Source of the DNA: Elusimicrobiota bacterium
GTDB lineage: Bacteria > Elusimicrobiota > Elusimicrobia > Elusimicrobiales > UBA9959
Assembly: GCA_009773155.1 (NCBI GenBank)
Contig: WOVA01000010.1
Span: 1-62,189 of the forward strand
DNA length: 62,189 bases
Direction: 5' to 3'
The translations under genes and the position numbers were made by a program. Below, in pieces: positions 8,409 through 17,024 of the stretch (position 1 is its first letter; the number at the start of each line of letters is the position of its first letter). Below the pieces are notes generated by a model, which saw only the letters and a program-made list of their open reading frames with translations, had not been told where the DNA came from and ran no database searches.

Positions 8409-9611
8409 ATGAGCGTTTATACACCTAAGCAGCTGGAGAAGTACGCCGATACCCTTATCTGGGGCCTGACCACCGCCAGGCGAGGCTTTAAGAAATATGA
8501 CACCGTGCTGGTGCGCTGCGACCTGGAAGGCCGCGAGCTGGGAGAAGTCGTGCACCGCAAGCTGGTGAAAAAAGGCTTCAACGTCGTCTTCCGTTTTATG
8601 GCCACCCCCGCTCTGGAGAAGGACTTCTATGAATTGTCCGACGATAAACAGCGCGGATTCGTCGCGCCCGGCGACCGGGAGTTCTACTCCGCCGTCAACG
8701 GCAATGTCTACATACACGCGCCGGCCTCGCTGACCCATCTCAAGGGCGTGGACACCAAGCGGCAGTCGCAGGTGGCCATAGCCCGCAAGCCGCTGCGCGA
8801 CCTGATGAACAGGAACGAGGAGAAAGGTAAATTCGGCTGGACGCTCTGCACCTACCCGACCGAGGAGCTCGCGCGGCAGGCGAAGCTCTCGCTTAAGGAA
8901 TACGCGGCCCAGATAGCCAGGGCCTGCTATATAAACGAGCCCGACCCGGCGAAGAAATGGAACAGCATATTCAAAGAGGTCACCGGCATCAAGAAATGGC
9001 TCAACGCCCTGCCGATGGACACCATCCGCACCGAGTCCGCCTCGATGGACTTCGAGGTGAAGCTGGGGGACCGCCGCAAGTTCCTGGGCGTCAGCGGCCA
9101 CAATATCCCGTCCTTCGAGATCTTCACCTCGCCCGACTGGCGCGGCACCCGCGGCGTCTACTTCGCCAACCTGCCCACTTTCCGCGGCGGCAACTACATC
9201 GAGAAGATACGCCTCGAGTTCAAAGACGGCCGCGCCGTGAAGGTATCGGCGGCCAAGGGCCAGGATTACGTGCGCAAGGTCATGGCCACCGACCGCGGCG
9301 CCTCCCAGATAGGCGAATATTCGCTGACCGACCGCCGCTTCTCGAAGATAGACAAGTTCATGGCCGACATACTCTTCGACGAGAACCACGGCGGGAAATA
9401 CGGCAATTGCCACGTCGCCATCGGCAGCGCCTACACCGACACCTACGCCGGCGATCCTTCGAAACTTACAAAAGAGGCCAAGGCCAGGCTGGGCTACAAC
9501 GACTCGGCCGTCCACTGGGATATGATCAATACCGAGGATAAGAAGGTCACCGCGACTCTCCGTAACGGCAAAAAAGTGACCATCTACGAAAAAGGCCAGT
9601 TTAAGTGTTAG
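8409..9611 (+). CDS. M29-family metallo-aminopeptidase
   Basis: The 400-residue protein fits the M29 (aminopeptidase T/S, thermophilic metalloprotease) family in length and order of motifs. Likely metal ligands are the glutamates in NIPSFEIFTSP and QIGEYSL, the histidine in FDENHGG, and the His and Asp in SAVHWDMI. These cytosolic enzymes release N-terminal residues from peptides using a two-metal site. A good ribosome site (CGGAGGACC) precedes the ATG, and a TAGAAT lies about 45 nt upstream at 8358-8363. The stop codon is followed within 4 bp by the inverted repeat at 9615, with no separate terminator. Confidence 0.85.
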   Translation: MSVYTPKQLEKYADTLIWGLTTARRGFKKYDTVLVRCDLEGRELGEVVHRKLVKKGFNVVFRFMATPALEKDFYELSDDKQRGFVAPGDREFYSAVNGNVYIHAPASLTHLKGVDTKRQSQVAIARKPLRDLMNRNEEKGKFGWTLCTYPTEELARQAKLSLKEYAAQIARACYINEPDPAKKWNSIFKEVTGIKKWLNALPMDTIRTESASMDFEVKLGDRRKFLGVSGHNIPSFEIFTSPDWRGTRGVYFANLPTFRGGNYIEKIRLEFKDGRAVKVSAAKGQDYVRKVMATDRGASQIGEYSLTDRRFSKIDKFMADILFDENHGGKYGNCHVAIGSAYTDTYAGDPSKLTKEAKARLGYNDSAVHWDMINTEDKKVTATLRNGKKVTIYEKGQFKC

Positions 9612-9614
9612 GTA

Positions 9615-9725
9615 GGGGACGCTGATTACTAAATGACTATTCATCAAGCGTCCCATATCCGTACATATGACCAGCCCGCGCCGCCCTTCCCGGCGCGGAA
9701 TAGTCATTTAGTAATCAGCGTCCCC
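9615..9725. repeat. long GGGGAC...GTCCCC inverted repeat (27-bp perfect arms)
   Basis: Arms 9615-9641 and 9699-9725 are perfect reverse complements over 27 bp, enclosing 57 bp. A second, partial copy of the outer end (AGCGTCCC, 9647-9654) gives an alternative smaller hairpin on the left side. The repeat fills the whole gap between the aminopeptidase stop and the next ATG at 9728. It therefore includes any promoter or ribosome-binding region of the carrier gene. It shares its GGGGAC/GTCCCC termini with the repeats at 17963, 21963, 49182 and 53611. Confidence 0.9.
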
Positions 9726-9727
9726 TT

Positions 9728-10975
9728 ATGAGTACACTATTCGCGGCTTTGAAGACCGAGCGCGGCCGCCATGTCGCGCGCGGCGTTTTCCTGGCGGGCT
9801 TCTCCGCCACCTTCCTTTTCTGCGGCTACGAGTTCATCCGCTCGCCCGCCGAATCCATCTTCATGGCCCATTTCAGCGCGGCCGACAAACCCTACGCGCT
9901 CAGCGTCGTTCCCTTTTTCATGGCCGCGCTGATCTACCTCTACGGGCGCTCGCTCTCGGCCTTCGGCGGCTCGCGCACCATGGTCGGCTCGATGCTGGCC
10001 TCCGCCGCCGGGCTGGCGGGCCTCTATTTCGCCGTGGGAGTTTTCGGCAAGCCTGCCGCTTTCCTGCTCTATATTTTCAAGGAGTCCTACATCGTCATAA
10101 TCTCGGAGCAGTACTGGTCTTTCATCAACAGCGTGCTGCGCGACGAGGAAGGCAAGGTCTTCAACGGGCCCGTGGCCGGCCTGGGCGCGCTGGGCTCGCT
10201 GATCGGCGGCTTCTTACTGAGCCGCTATGTGGCCGGCTTCGGCACCGAGGCCTTCATCCTTTTCTCCGCGGTCATGTTCTTCCCGGCGGCCGTGCTGATA
10301 CGCGGCGCTTACCAGCAGGCCGGCGAGCCGCAGCCGTCGCGCGAGGAGTCCGGCGGCCGCCTGGGCCACGTGCACCTGAACATACTTAAGCGGAACCGCA
10401 CCGTGCTCTTCATCGCGCTGGTCATCTTCAGCACCCAGGTCGTGGCGACCATGCTGGACATGCGCTTTTCGCTGCTGGTGCAGGACGCGATGCCCGACAA
10501 GGACCTGCGCACGGCCTACCTGGGCTCGTTCTGGATGTGGGTGAACACCTTCTCTTTCTCCATGCAGTTCATCCTGGCGCCGCTGCTGCTGCGCTGGGTC
10601 CCCACCAGGATGATACAGGCCGGCATCCCCGCCCTCCACATCGTCGCCTGCGCGCTGCTGCTGATAGCCCCTTCGCTGGGGCTGGCCGCCGGCGCCTTCC
10701 TGCTCTTCAAGGGGATGGATTACTCCATATTCCGGGCCTCGAAGGAGACGCTCTATATCCCGTTCTCCTATGACACGCGCTACCGCGCCAAGCAGGTCGC
10801 CGACGCTTTCACCTACCGCTTCTCGAAAGGCTTCACTTCGATAGTGCTGTCGATGATAAAGGCGGCCGGCGGGATGCCCGCGGGCGCCTACGCCGGCGCC
10901 GCGCTGGTCTTCGCCGTCGCCTGGCTGGGGCTGTCCTTCCCGATGACGGCCAAGAGGGAGCAGGCGGCCGCCTGA
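9728..10975 (+). CDS. Npt/Tlc-like nucleotide or solute carrier (MFS-type)
   Basis: The 415-residue product has about eleven or twelve hydrophobic helices and no signal peptide. Its motifs resemble the nucleotide transporter (ATP/ADP antiporter, Npt/Tlc) group: KESYIVIISEQYWSF in the fourth helix region and a late FRASKETLYIPFS followed by RYRAKQVADAF. Those charged residues are the ones conserved in that group. Characterised relatives exchange nucleotides in intracellular bacteria and plastids. Many free-living bacteria carry divergent homologues of unknown substrate, so ATP uptake should not be assumed. The start codon lies 2 bp after an inverted repeat and lacks a visible Shine-Dalgarno sequence. 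A strong terminator follows. Confidence 0.7.
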   Translation: MSTLFAALKTERGRHVARGVFLAGFSATFLFCGYEFIRSPAESIFMAHFSAADKPYALSVVPFFMAALIYLYGRSLSAFGGSRTMVGSMLASAAGLAGLYFAVGVFGKPAAFLLYIFKESYIVIISEQYWSFINSVLRDEEGKVFNGPVAGLGALGSLIGGFLLSRYVAGFGTEAFILFSAVMFFPAAVLIRGAYQQAGEPQPSREESGGRLGHVHLNILKRNRTVLFIALVIFSTQVVATMLDMRFSLLVQDAMPDKDLRTAYLGSFWMWVNTFSFSMQFILAPLLLRWVPTRMIQAGIPALHIVACALLLIAPSLGLAAGAFLLFKGMDYSIFRASKETLYIPFSYDTRYRAKQVADAFTYRFSKGFTSIVLSMIKAAGGMPAGAYAGAALVFAVAWLGLSFPMTAKREQAAA

Positions 10976-10990
10976 ACCGCCAGCGGGGCA

Positions 10991-11024
10991 ATGAAAAGAG
11001 CCGCCCACGGGCGGCTCTTTTCAT
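10991..11024. terminator. bidirectional intrinsic terminator
   Basis: A 16-bp stem (10991-11006 with 11009-11024) with a 2-nt loop is flanked inside by A and T runs on both sides. It sits between two convergent genes and can serve both. Confidence 0.85.
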
Positions 11025-11042
11025 TTGCGGGAACGGTCTCCG

Positions 11043-12035
11043 TCAGTAGCTCAGAGTGAGAGACATGCGGTGGGCGACGCCCAGGTCGCCCTGGGGGGAG
11101 AAGGAATAATCCAGGCTGTAAATGTCGTGCCGCAGCCCGGCCCCGAGGCCGATATTGCGCAGCCCGGTATTGTCGGTCAGCGAGCGGGTATTGAAGCCGG
11201 CCCTGAGCGCCAGCCCCGTTTTTTTACCGAAGGGGATCCGCAGTTCGCTGCCCAGCGCCAGCCACGGGTAATTGTCGTTGGGCTGGGCGAAATCGACCAT
11301 TATATCCAGGTACTCCGCCAGGTGCGTCACGCTGCCTACTTTCAGCACCAGCGGCAGCGGGGCTTCCTCCTTGTCGTGGCGCAGGCTGCCCATGATATTG
11401 AGCGCCACCATGCTCAGGCGGAACTTGTTGTCGAAGATATACGGAAAGAGCAGCCCTATGTCGGAGGAGATGGTGTTGTCGCTGGCGAGTATCTTCGAGC
11501 GCACCAGCTTGCCCGTGGCGCCCAGGATGAAGCGTTCCTCGGGATCGCGGTTGAACCCGGTTATATAGCAGGCGAAGCCCACGCTCAGCGCCACGTCGTA
11601 GGGGCTGAAGGAGCCCATGTCCACCGCGTTCTCATTGGTGCGGGCGATACTACCGGCCGAGAAATGCTTGGCCGCCATGCCCCAGGCCCCTACCTCGCCG
11701 GCGTTCTGCGCGTAGGCCACGTAGTTCATGGAGGTGTCGGCCAGGTACATGGCGTGCGTCATGAACAGCGACTGGCCCTCGATGTTTATCAGCCCGGCCG
11801 GGTTCCAGTCGATGGCCGAGGCGTCGTCCACCAGCGAGGAATAGGCTTCGCCCAGCGCGGCGCCCCTGGGGGAGGGCATTATCTTGAGGAACTGGCCGGC
11901 CGAAGTCCCTACGGCCGCGGCGCCGTACCCGGCCCATGACGGGGCCGGCGCGGACGCCAGCGCGGCGGCCAGGCAAAGGACCGCTGCCCGCGGCGCCGCG
12001 CGGGGCCCCATGGTCTTGTCTCCGTGGCCGGTCAT
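11043..12035 (-). CDS. PorV/UPF0164-like outer-membrane beta-barrel protein
   Basis: The 330-residue protein has a signal peptide ending near PSWA and then the PorV/UPF0164 hallmark region: TSAGQFLKI, PSPRGAALGEAYSS, DDASAIDWNPAGL. It continues with alternating amphipathic strands to an aromatic C-terminus (LTLSY). PorV-type proteins are outer-membrane barrels. In Bacteroidota one of them (PorV/LptO) helps the type IX secretion system handle cargo with a C-terminal sorting domain. Here the gene directly follows, with a 1-bp gap, the gene for a giant Fn3 protein that ends in such a domain, so the two probably function together. No other type IX components are in the window. The first ATG gives an 8-residue extension before a second possible start (MGPRAAP). 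Confidence 0.78.
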   Translation of the reverse strand: MTGHGDKTMGPRAAPRAAVLCLAAALASAPAPSWAGYGAAAVGTSAGQFLKIMPSPRGAALGEAYSSLVDDASAIDWNPAGLINIEGQSLFMTHAMYLADTSMNYVAYAQNAGEVGAWGMAAKHFSAGSIARTNENAVDMGSFSPYDVALSVGFACYITGFNRDPEERFILGATGKLVRSKILASDNTISSDIGLLFPYIFDNKFRLSMVALNIMGSLRHDKEEAPLPLVLKVGSVTHLAEYLDIMVDFAQPNDNYPWLALGSELRIPFGKKTGLALRAGFNTRSLTDNTGLRNIGLGAGLRHDIYSLDYSFSPQGDLGVAHRMSLTLSY

Positions 12036-12036
12036 A

Positions 12037-15000
12037 TCAGCGCTCCACCGCCAGCTTGAAGACTTTGCCCTCTCCGTCGGGCGGCTTTATGAAGGCCAGG
12101 TAGACGCCGCTGGCCACTTCCGCCCCCTTCTCGTTCTTTCCGTCCCAGGTCCCGGTGCCGTCATGGCCGGTTTTGAATTCCCTGACCAGTTCCCCCAGCA
12201 GCGTGTAGATTCTTACCTCGGCGTCGTAGGGCAGGTTGGCGAAGCGGACCGCCCCGGCCACCGAAGAGGGGCGGAACGGGTTGGGGTAGATCTTAACGCC
12301 GGCTACCCCGGAGGAGGGCTGGGAGACCATTACCTGGAAAGTGGAGAGATGCCAGGTCTGCGCGCGCACGATGTTGGCCGCCGTGTCGGGCGCCGAAGGC
12401 AGCGGCACCCAGCCGCCGCTGGAGACATCGTAGAGCGCCAGTATGAGGCCGCGCTCGTCGGTGCCGGCCGGCAGCGAGCTCTCGAGGTAGGGAACGGAGA
12501 GAGTGAGCGCGCCCAGGACCGCTACCGGAGGGAAATGGGTGATTTCCATTCCCAAGCCCGTCGGTATCAGTGTGCCGGCGTTGCCCGGGGCGGAGGGAAA
12601 GACGGTCTCGGGCCAGATGGTTATTTTAGTGGATCCGCCCAACGCGCCGGCCGGGACCGTCACCGAATAATCCCCGTAGGAGGTCGGCAGCGTCACGACC
12701 ATATCCTCGCCGTAAACCGCCGTCCGGGTGCTGGAGAACAGGGTCATGGTGCTGCCGGCGAACTCGAAAGCGGAGCGGCCCCCGGCGCCGCGGCTTATCG
12801 CCTGCACCCTGGCGAAGTAGGTGCTGTTTATAAGCAGGCCGGTGAAGCCGAAGCTCAGGCCGTAGGCGGTGCCGGAGGAGTACATCGGGTCGAAGCCCGC
12901 CTTCGTCGAGACTTCCACCGCGTAGACCGTATCGGTCTGGTTGTTGCCGTGCAGCCAGTTGAGCGTGAAGCCGTCGAGCAGCATGGCGGAGAAGGCCTGC
13001 GGCCTGGCCAGGACCTGGGCAGTGGCGGGCAGGGTCAGCGGGTCGTCGAGGTCCCTGTAGGCGGTCCCCACGCCGGTATGGTTGAGGGCGGAGACCCTGG
13101 AGTAATAGGAGGCGTTGGAGAGCAGCCCGCCGAACCAGGCGCTGGTATTGCGCGTGGTGGAGGAATGCACCGCCGAGGAAAAGTCGGAATAGGTGGAGAT
13201 CTCCGCGGTGTATTCCGTAGACGGCGGCGGCGGGTTATCGCCGTTGCCCCAGTTGACGGTGACAGAAGACTGGCCGACCCCCGACGGCGGCGCGTTGGCC
13301 GGGACGAAGGCCAGCGTGGCCATGGGCGAGAAAGCGTAGGGGCCCTCGGCGATGCTGCGGCGGTTATACGAGGCCACCCAGAAGAAGTGAGTGGTATTGG
13401 GCGTGAGGCCCGCCGTGCTCATGTAGGTATTGTAGGTGTCGGAACTGACCACGGCCGCGCCGACCGGGGCCTGCCAGTCGGAGGCGGTGGTGCTTATGAC
13501 GCGGTAGCGCGTGTCCGGGGGATTGGTCCCGGCCGTCCAGTTTACGCGTATGGTCGCCGTGCTCAGGGCGGTGTAAGGCGCCTGCACCGGGCGCGCCGCG
13601 CGCGTGGGCGTGGACGGGAGCAGCGTGTAGTTCGCCCCGCCGTCCAGCGCCAGCGTTCCCAATCTAAGGTAATAACTGGTATTGGCCGTCAGTCCCGCGA
13701 TCGCGAGGGTGGACGTCAGTATAGACGAAGAGGCGGAGGAGAAGTCCACGGGGATGAAGGAAGGCGACGTCGAAGCCTCCAGCAGGTAGCCCCCGTCCGC
13801 CGTCTGGTTCCGCGGAGACGCCGGCAGGGCCGTCCAGGTCACCGCTGCGCTGGAATAGAAGACGCCGCTGAAAGCCACGCCCGAAGGGCGCGGCGGCAGC
13901 GTGTAATCGTAGTCCGGGGTCGAGAGAGTGTACACGGTGGTGCCGGAGAAGACCGGCCCCGCCCGGAAGTAATAAAGGGTGTTCGGGTCCAGGCCGTTGA
14001 CGGTGACCGAACTCGCCGCGCCGTCCGGGGTGAAACCCTCCGTGATAGCGGCCGCGAAAGAAGCGTATGCCGAAGCCTGCAGGACATAGCCGTCCGAGCC
14101 CACCGCGCCGAAAGTCACCGCCGCGCTGGCGCTCCAGACCGCGTAGAGCGTGACCGGCTGCAGAGGGTCCGCCGCCAGCGTGGCCGTGTAGCCTATGTCG
14201 GTGAGGGCGGGGGTATTATCCCAGTTGAGCGTGGCCAGCCGCAGGTAATAGGTGGTGCTGGGCCGCAGGCCGTCGAAGCCGATGACGCCGTTATTGGACG
14301 GCGGCGCGGCCGACGAAGTTATCACGGAACCCGAGCCGAAAGGCCGGGTGGAGCGCTGCAGCAGGTAACCTCTGCAGGCCGAGCCCTGCGGCGAGAGCGG
14401 CAGCGGGGAGAAATGCACGCTCAGGCTGGTCTTGCCGGGTACTATCGGCGGCGTGACCTGGGAGTTCAGGTGCACGGGATTGGACTTCGTTATGGTGGAG
14501 ATCACTAAGGTGGGGTTAAGTACGCCGGCCGAGTTCAGCGAGCCGGCCCGGAAATACCAGGTGGTGTTGGGCTCCAGTCCTCCCACGGTCAGCGAATTAT
14601 CCGGCAGCGCGTAGGTGCGGCTGGAGATTATCGCGGCCGCGCCGGCGAAATTATCGCTCGAGGCCCGCAGCTCGTAGCCCGCGGCTCCCGAGATCAGGGC
14701 CTCCCACGAGAGGGACGCCTCGCTTATGTCCCTGGAGACGAGCGCGAAGGCCGAGATGGTGGAGGCCAGCGTGGTGAAAGAGTCCCGGTCGCTGAGATTG
14801 GCGGCGTAGTTCGAGTTTATAGCGCCTGCCCTGTAGTAATAGGTGGTGTTGGTGAGCAGTCCTTCTATGGTCAGCGAGCCCAGCGCCGGCTGCGCGGTGG
14901 CCGAGGAGTGGACCGTGCCCGTGAAGCTGGAAGAACTGGACATCAGCAGCAGGTAGCCCTCGGAGTTTGTTTCTCTCGGCCCTCCGACCATCGGCGTCCA

Positions 15001-15702
15001 GGAGACCGTCGCGCTGGTGCGGTAGGCCGCGTATGAAAGGCTCCCCAGGCGGACGGCCAGAGTGGCCGTGGAAACCGTGGTGGAAGAAGAGGTTTCTATA
15101 TTGGCCAGGTTGGAGGCTTTTACGCGGAACTGGTAGGTGGTGTTGGCCAGCAGGTTTCCGCCCACCGACCACGGGGGCATAACTGAAGCGAGGGAATACT
15201 TGTAGGAACCGAAATCCGTGTGGGAAGTATATTCAAGGATGTACTCCGTATATTCCGGGTTGCCGTTGGTGGCCCATCCAATGTTGACATGGGCGGTGAC
15301 CGAGGATTCGGCGGAGAAATATCCTTCTCCACCCTGGAAGAAGAGCCCGGACGGCGCGGCCGCCAGCGTGACCGACATAGTGCTGTTGGAGGCGGAATAG
15401 GTCCCGTCGGCCGAGTTCTTCACTCTGAAGTAATAGAGCGAATCCTGTGGCAGGTTCTGGTAGGTGGTGGTCTCGGGCGTCAGTACCGACCCGCTGAACG
15501 CTATAGCCGAGAAATTGGCGGCGGTGGAGAGTTGTACGGTGTAATTGCCGCTGCCGGTGTTCCAGCCGAAAGTGAGCGCGTTCATGGTCGTGGTGGTCGG
15601 AACGGGGTTCAGTTGGGCCGCGGCCGGGGCCGCCGATGCCGGGGCCAGGCAGAGCGCGAGAGCGCCGGCCAAAAGCCTGGACTTTCCGGTCGGACAGGAC
15701 AT
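12037..15702 (-). CDS. large secreted fibronectin type III repeat protein with FlgD-like C-terminus
   Basis: This 1221-residue protein begins with a signal peptide (start ATG at 15702; the longer reading frame uses an upstream TTG). It then has roughly ten to twelve Fn3-like repeats of 85-100 residues, each with a central tyrosine/tryptophan and a recurring GL.PNTTYYFRAGS-type motif. After about residue 1000 the repeats stop and a ZU5-like beta domain appears (YGDYSVTVPAGALGG). Last comes a FlgD-Ig/type IX-like sorting domain containing GVKIYPNPFRPSS and GVYLAFI. The protein is probably surface displayed, as an adhesin or cell-envelope fibre. A -10-like TAAACT (15714-15719) lies 11 nt before the ATG. 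Codon and base use match the neighbours. Confidence 0.82.
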   Translation of the reverse strand: MSCPTGKSRLLAGALALCLAPASAAPAAAQLNPVPTTTTMNALTFGWNTGSGNYTVQLSTAANFSAIAFSGSVLTPETTTYQNLPQDSLYYFRVKNSADGTYSASNSTMSVTLAAAPSGLFFQGGEGYFSAESSVTAHVNIGWATNGNPEYTEYILEYTSHTDFGSYKYSLASVMPPWSVGGNLLANTTYQFRVKASNLANIETSSSTTVSTATLAVRLGSLSYAAYRTSATVSWTPMVGGPRETNSEGYLLLMSSSSSFTGTVHSSATAQPALGSLTIEGLLTNTTYYYRAGAINSNYAANLSDRDSFTTLASTISAFALVSRDISEASLSWEALISGAAGYELRASSDNFAGAAAIISSRTYALPDNSLTVGGLEPNTTWYFRAGSLNSAGVLNPTLVISTITKSNPVHLNSQVTPPIVPGKTSLSVHFSPLPLSPQGSACRGYLLQRSTRPFGSGSVITSSAAPPSNNGVIGFDGLRPSTTYYLRLATLNWDNTPALTDIGYTATLAADPLQPVTLYAVWSASAAVTFGAVGSDGYVLQASAYASFAAAITEGFTPDGAASSVTVNGLDPNTLYYFRAGPVFSGTTVYTLSTPDYDYTLPPRPSGVAFSGVFYSSAAVTWTALPASPRNQTADGGYLLEASTSPSFIPVDFSSASSSILTSTLAIAGLTANTSYYLRLGTLALDGGANYTLLPSTPTRAARPVQAPYTALSTATIRVNWTAGTNPPDTRYRVISTTASDWQAPVGAAVVSSDTYNTYMSTAGLTPNTTHFFWVASYNRRSIAEGPYAFSPMATLAFVPANAPPSGVGQSSVTVNWGNGDNPPPPSTEYTAEISTYSDFSSAVHSSTTRNTSAWFGGLLSNASYYSRVSALNHTGVGTAYRDLDDPLTLPATAQVLARPQAFSAMLLDGFTLNWLHGNNQTDTVYAVEVSTKAGFDPMYSSGTAYGLSFGFTGLLINSTYFARVQAISRGAGGRSAFEFAGSTMTLFSSTRTAVYGEDMVVTLPTSYGDYSVTVPAGALGGSTKITIWPETVFPSAPGNAGTLIPTGLGMEITHFPPVAVLGALTLSVPYLESSLPAGTDERGLILALYDVSSGGWVPLPSAPDTAANIVRAQTWHLSTFQVMVSQPSSGVAGVKIYPNPFRPSSVAGAVRFANLPYDAEVRIYTLLGELVREFKTGHDGTGTWDGKNEKGAEVASGVYLAFIKPPDGEGKVFKLAVER

Positions 15703-15777
15703 ATCTCTTTTATAGTTTAACAGATTCGGCCCGAAATTCAATTAACGATATGTTACAGGGGCTGAGGGTTCATCAGG

Positions 15778-15807
15778 TTGAACCCCGCCGGCTTTGTATT
15801 ATATTAT
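15778..15807 (+). promoter_or_regulatory. candidate promoter of buk-ptb
   Basis: TTGAAC (15778-15783) and TATTAT (15802-15807) are 18 nt apart, in a T/A-rich patch of otherwise GC-rich DNA. The predicted leader to the buk ATG is about 75 nt. The -35 overlaps a small hairpin (GGTTCA/TGAACC). Confidence 0.5.
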
Positions 15808-15887
15808 AAATGCGGCGCCGGCATTCCCGCGCCTTTGCAAGCCCCCGGTCCGTACAACATGCTCCCGTGCAGCTCAGGAGAGGAAAA

Positions 15888-17012
15888 ATGGCGGAAAAAA
15901 AACTGAACATACTGGTGATCAACCCGGGCTCCACCTCCGACGAGGTGAGCTACTATCGCGGCGGCGACCTGGTCTTCCACAAGACCGTGCGCTACAGCCC
16001 CGCCGAGCTGGCGCCTTACGAGCGGGAGAAGATAACGGCGCAGTTCGATTTCCGCAAGAAGATGGTAATGCGGGCGCTGCAGGAGCACGGCGTGGACCCC
16101 AGGGAGATGCACGCCGTCATAGGCCGCGGCGGCCTGGTCAAGCCCATCGCGGGCGGCGTCTACGCGGTGGACGAGGCGCTGCTGGCCGACCTGCGCGAGG
16201 GCGTGCTGGGCGACCATCCCTCCAATCTCGGCGGCATCATCGCCCACGACATCGCCTCCCCGCTGGGCATCAAGGCTTTCATCGCCGACCCGGTGGTGGT
16301 GGACGAGCTGGACCCGCTGGCCCGCTATTCCGGCATGCCCGAGAACCCGCGCATGTCCATCTTCCACGCGCTCAACCAGAAGCGCTGCGGCCGCCACGCC
16401 GCGCGCCAGCTGGGCAAGCCCTACGAGGAGTGCAGGCTGATCATCATGCACGGCGGCGGCGGCATCTCCGTGGGCGCGCACCGCGGCGGGCGCGTGGTGG
16501 ACGTCAACAACGCCCTCAACGGCGACGGCCCTTTCACGCCGCAGCGCTCCGGCGGGGTGCCGGCCGGCGGCCTGGTGAAGATGTGCTTCAGCGGCAAGTA
16601 CAGCCGGCAGGACATGATGCTAAAGCTCAAAGGTCAGGGCGGCCTGGTGGCCTATACCGGCACCTCGGACTGTATCGCGCTGGAGAAATATATACTTAGC
16701 GGAGAGGTCAAAGAAGGCGCCGGCCTGGACCCGGTCAGGATCAGCCGGGAGCAGGCGAAGGAAGCCGTGCTGGCCATGGCCTACCAGGTAGCCAAGGAAA
16801 TAGGCGCCATGGCCTGCGTGCTCGAGGGCAAGGTGGACGCGGTGGTGCTGACCGGCGGTCTGGCCTACGACAAGATCGTGGTGGAGGAGCTCAAGCGCAG
16901 GATCTCCTGGATAGCCCCGGTGCTGTCCTATCCCGGCGGCGACGAGATGGCCGCGCTGCGCATAGCGGCGGAGAAGGGTCTCCGCCACCCGAATTTGGTC
17001 AAAAAATACTGA
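15888..17012 (+). CDS. buk: butyrate kinase
   Basis: The 374-residue product belongs to the acetokinase/ASKHA family and matches butyrate kinases, which interconvert butyryl phosphate and ADP with butyrate and ATP. Visible motifs are the N-terminal phosphate loop VINPGSTSDEV, HGGGGISVGAHRGG in the central region, and the C-terminal LTGGLAYDK. The start was set at 15888, where an AGGAGAGG ribosome site sits 4 nt upstream; an upstream ATG lacks one. It is followed 12 bp later by ptb, giving the pair that makes ATP from butyryl-CoA or activates butyrate and branched acids. No butyryl-CoA synthesis genes are in the window. Confidence 0.93.
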   Translation: MAEKKLNILVINPGSTSDEVSYYRGGDLVFHKTVRYSPAELAPYEREKITAQFDFRKKMVMRALQEHGVDPREMHAVIGRGGLVKPIAGGVYAVDEALLADLREGVLGDHPSNLGGIIAHDIASPLGIKAFIADPVVVDELDPLARYSGMPENPRMSIFHALNQKRCGRHAARQLGKPYEECRLIIMHGGGGISVGAHRGGRVVDVNNALNGDGPFTPQRSGGVPAGGLVKMCFSGKYSRQDMMLKLKGQGGLVAYTGTSDCIALEKYILSGEVKEGAGLDPVRISREQAKEAVLAMAYQVAKEIGAMACVLEGKVDAVVLTGGLAYDKIVVEELKRRISWIAPVLSYPGGDEMAALRIAAEKGLRHPNLVKKY

Positions 17013-17024
17013 AGGAGAGATTTC

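Noticed and set aside
9728-10975. Claim that the carrier imports host ATP
   Set aside because: The motifs resemble Npt/Tlc proteins, but the rest of the window encodes normal biosynthetic and scavenging functions and divergent members have unknown substrates.
11884-14508. 874-residue open frame on the plus strand
   Set aside because: It lies antisense to the Fn3 protein, is Arg/Gly-rich and low in hydrophobic structure, and arises from the high GC content.
12037-15702. CRISPR-like periodicity in the Fn3 gene
   Set aside because: The recurring segments are diverged protein-coding repeats of 85-100 codons, not identical short repeats with spacers. No CRISPR array was seen in the window.
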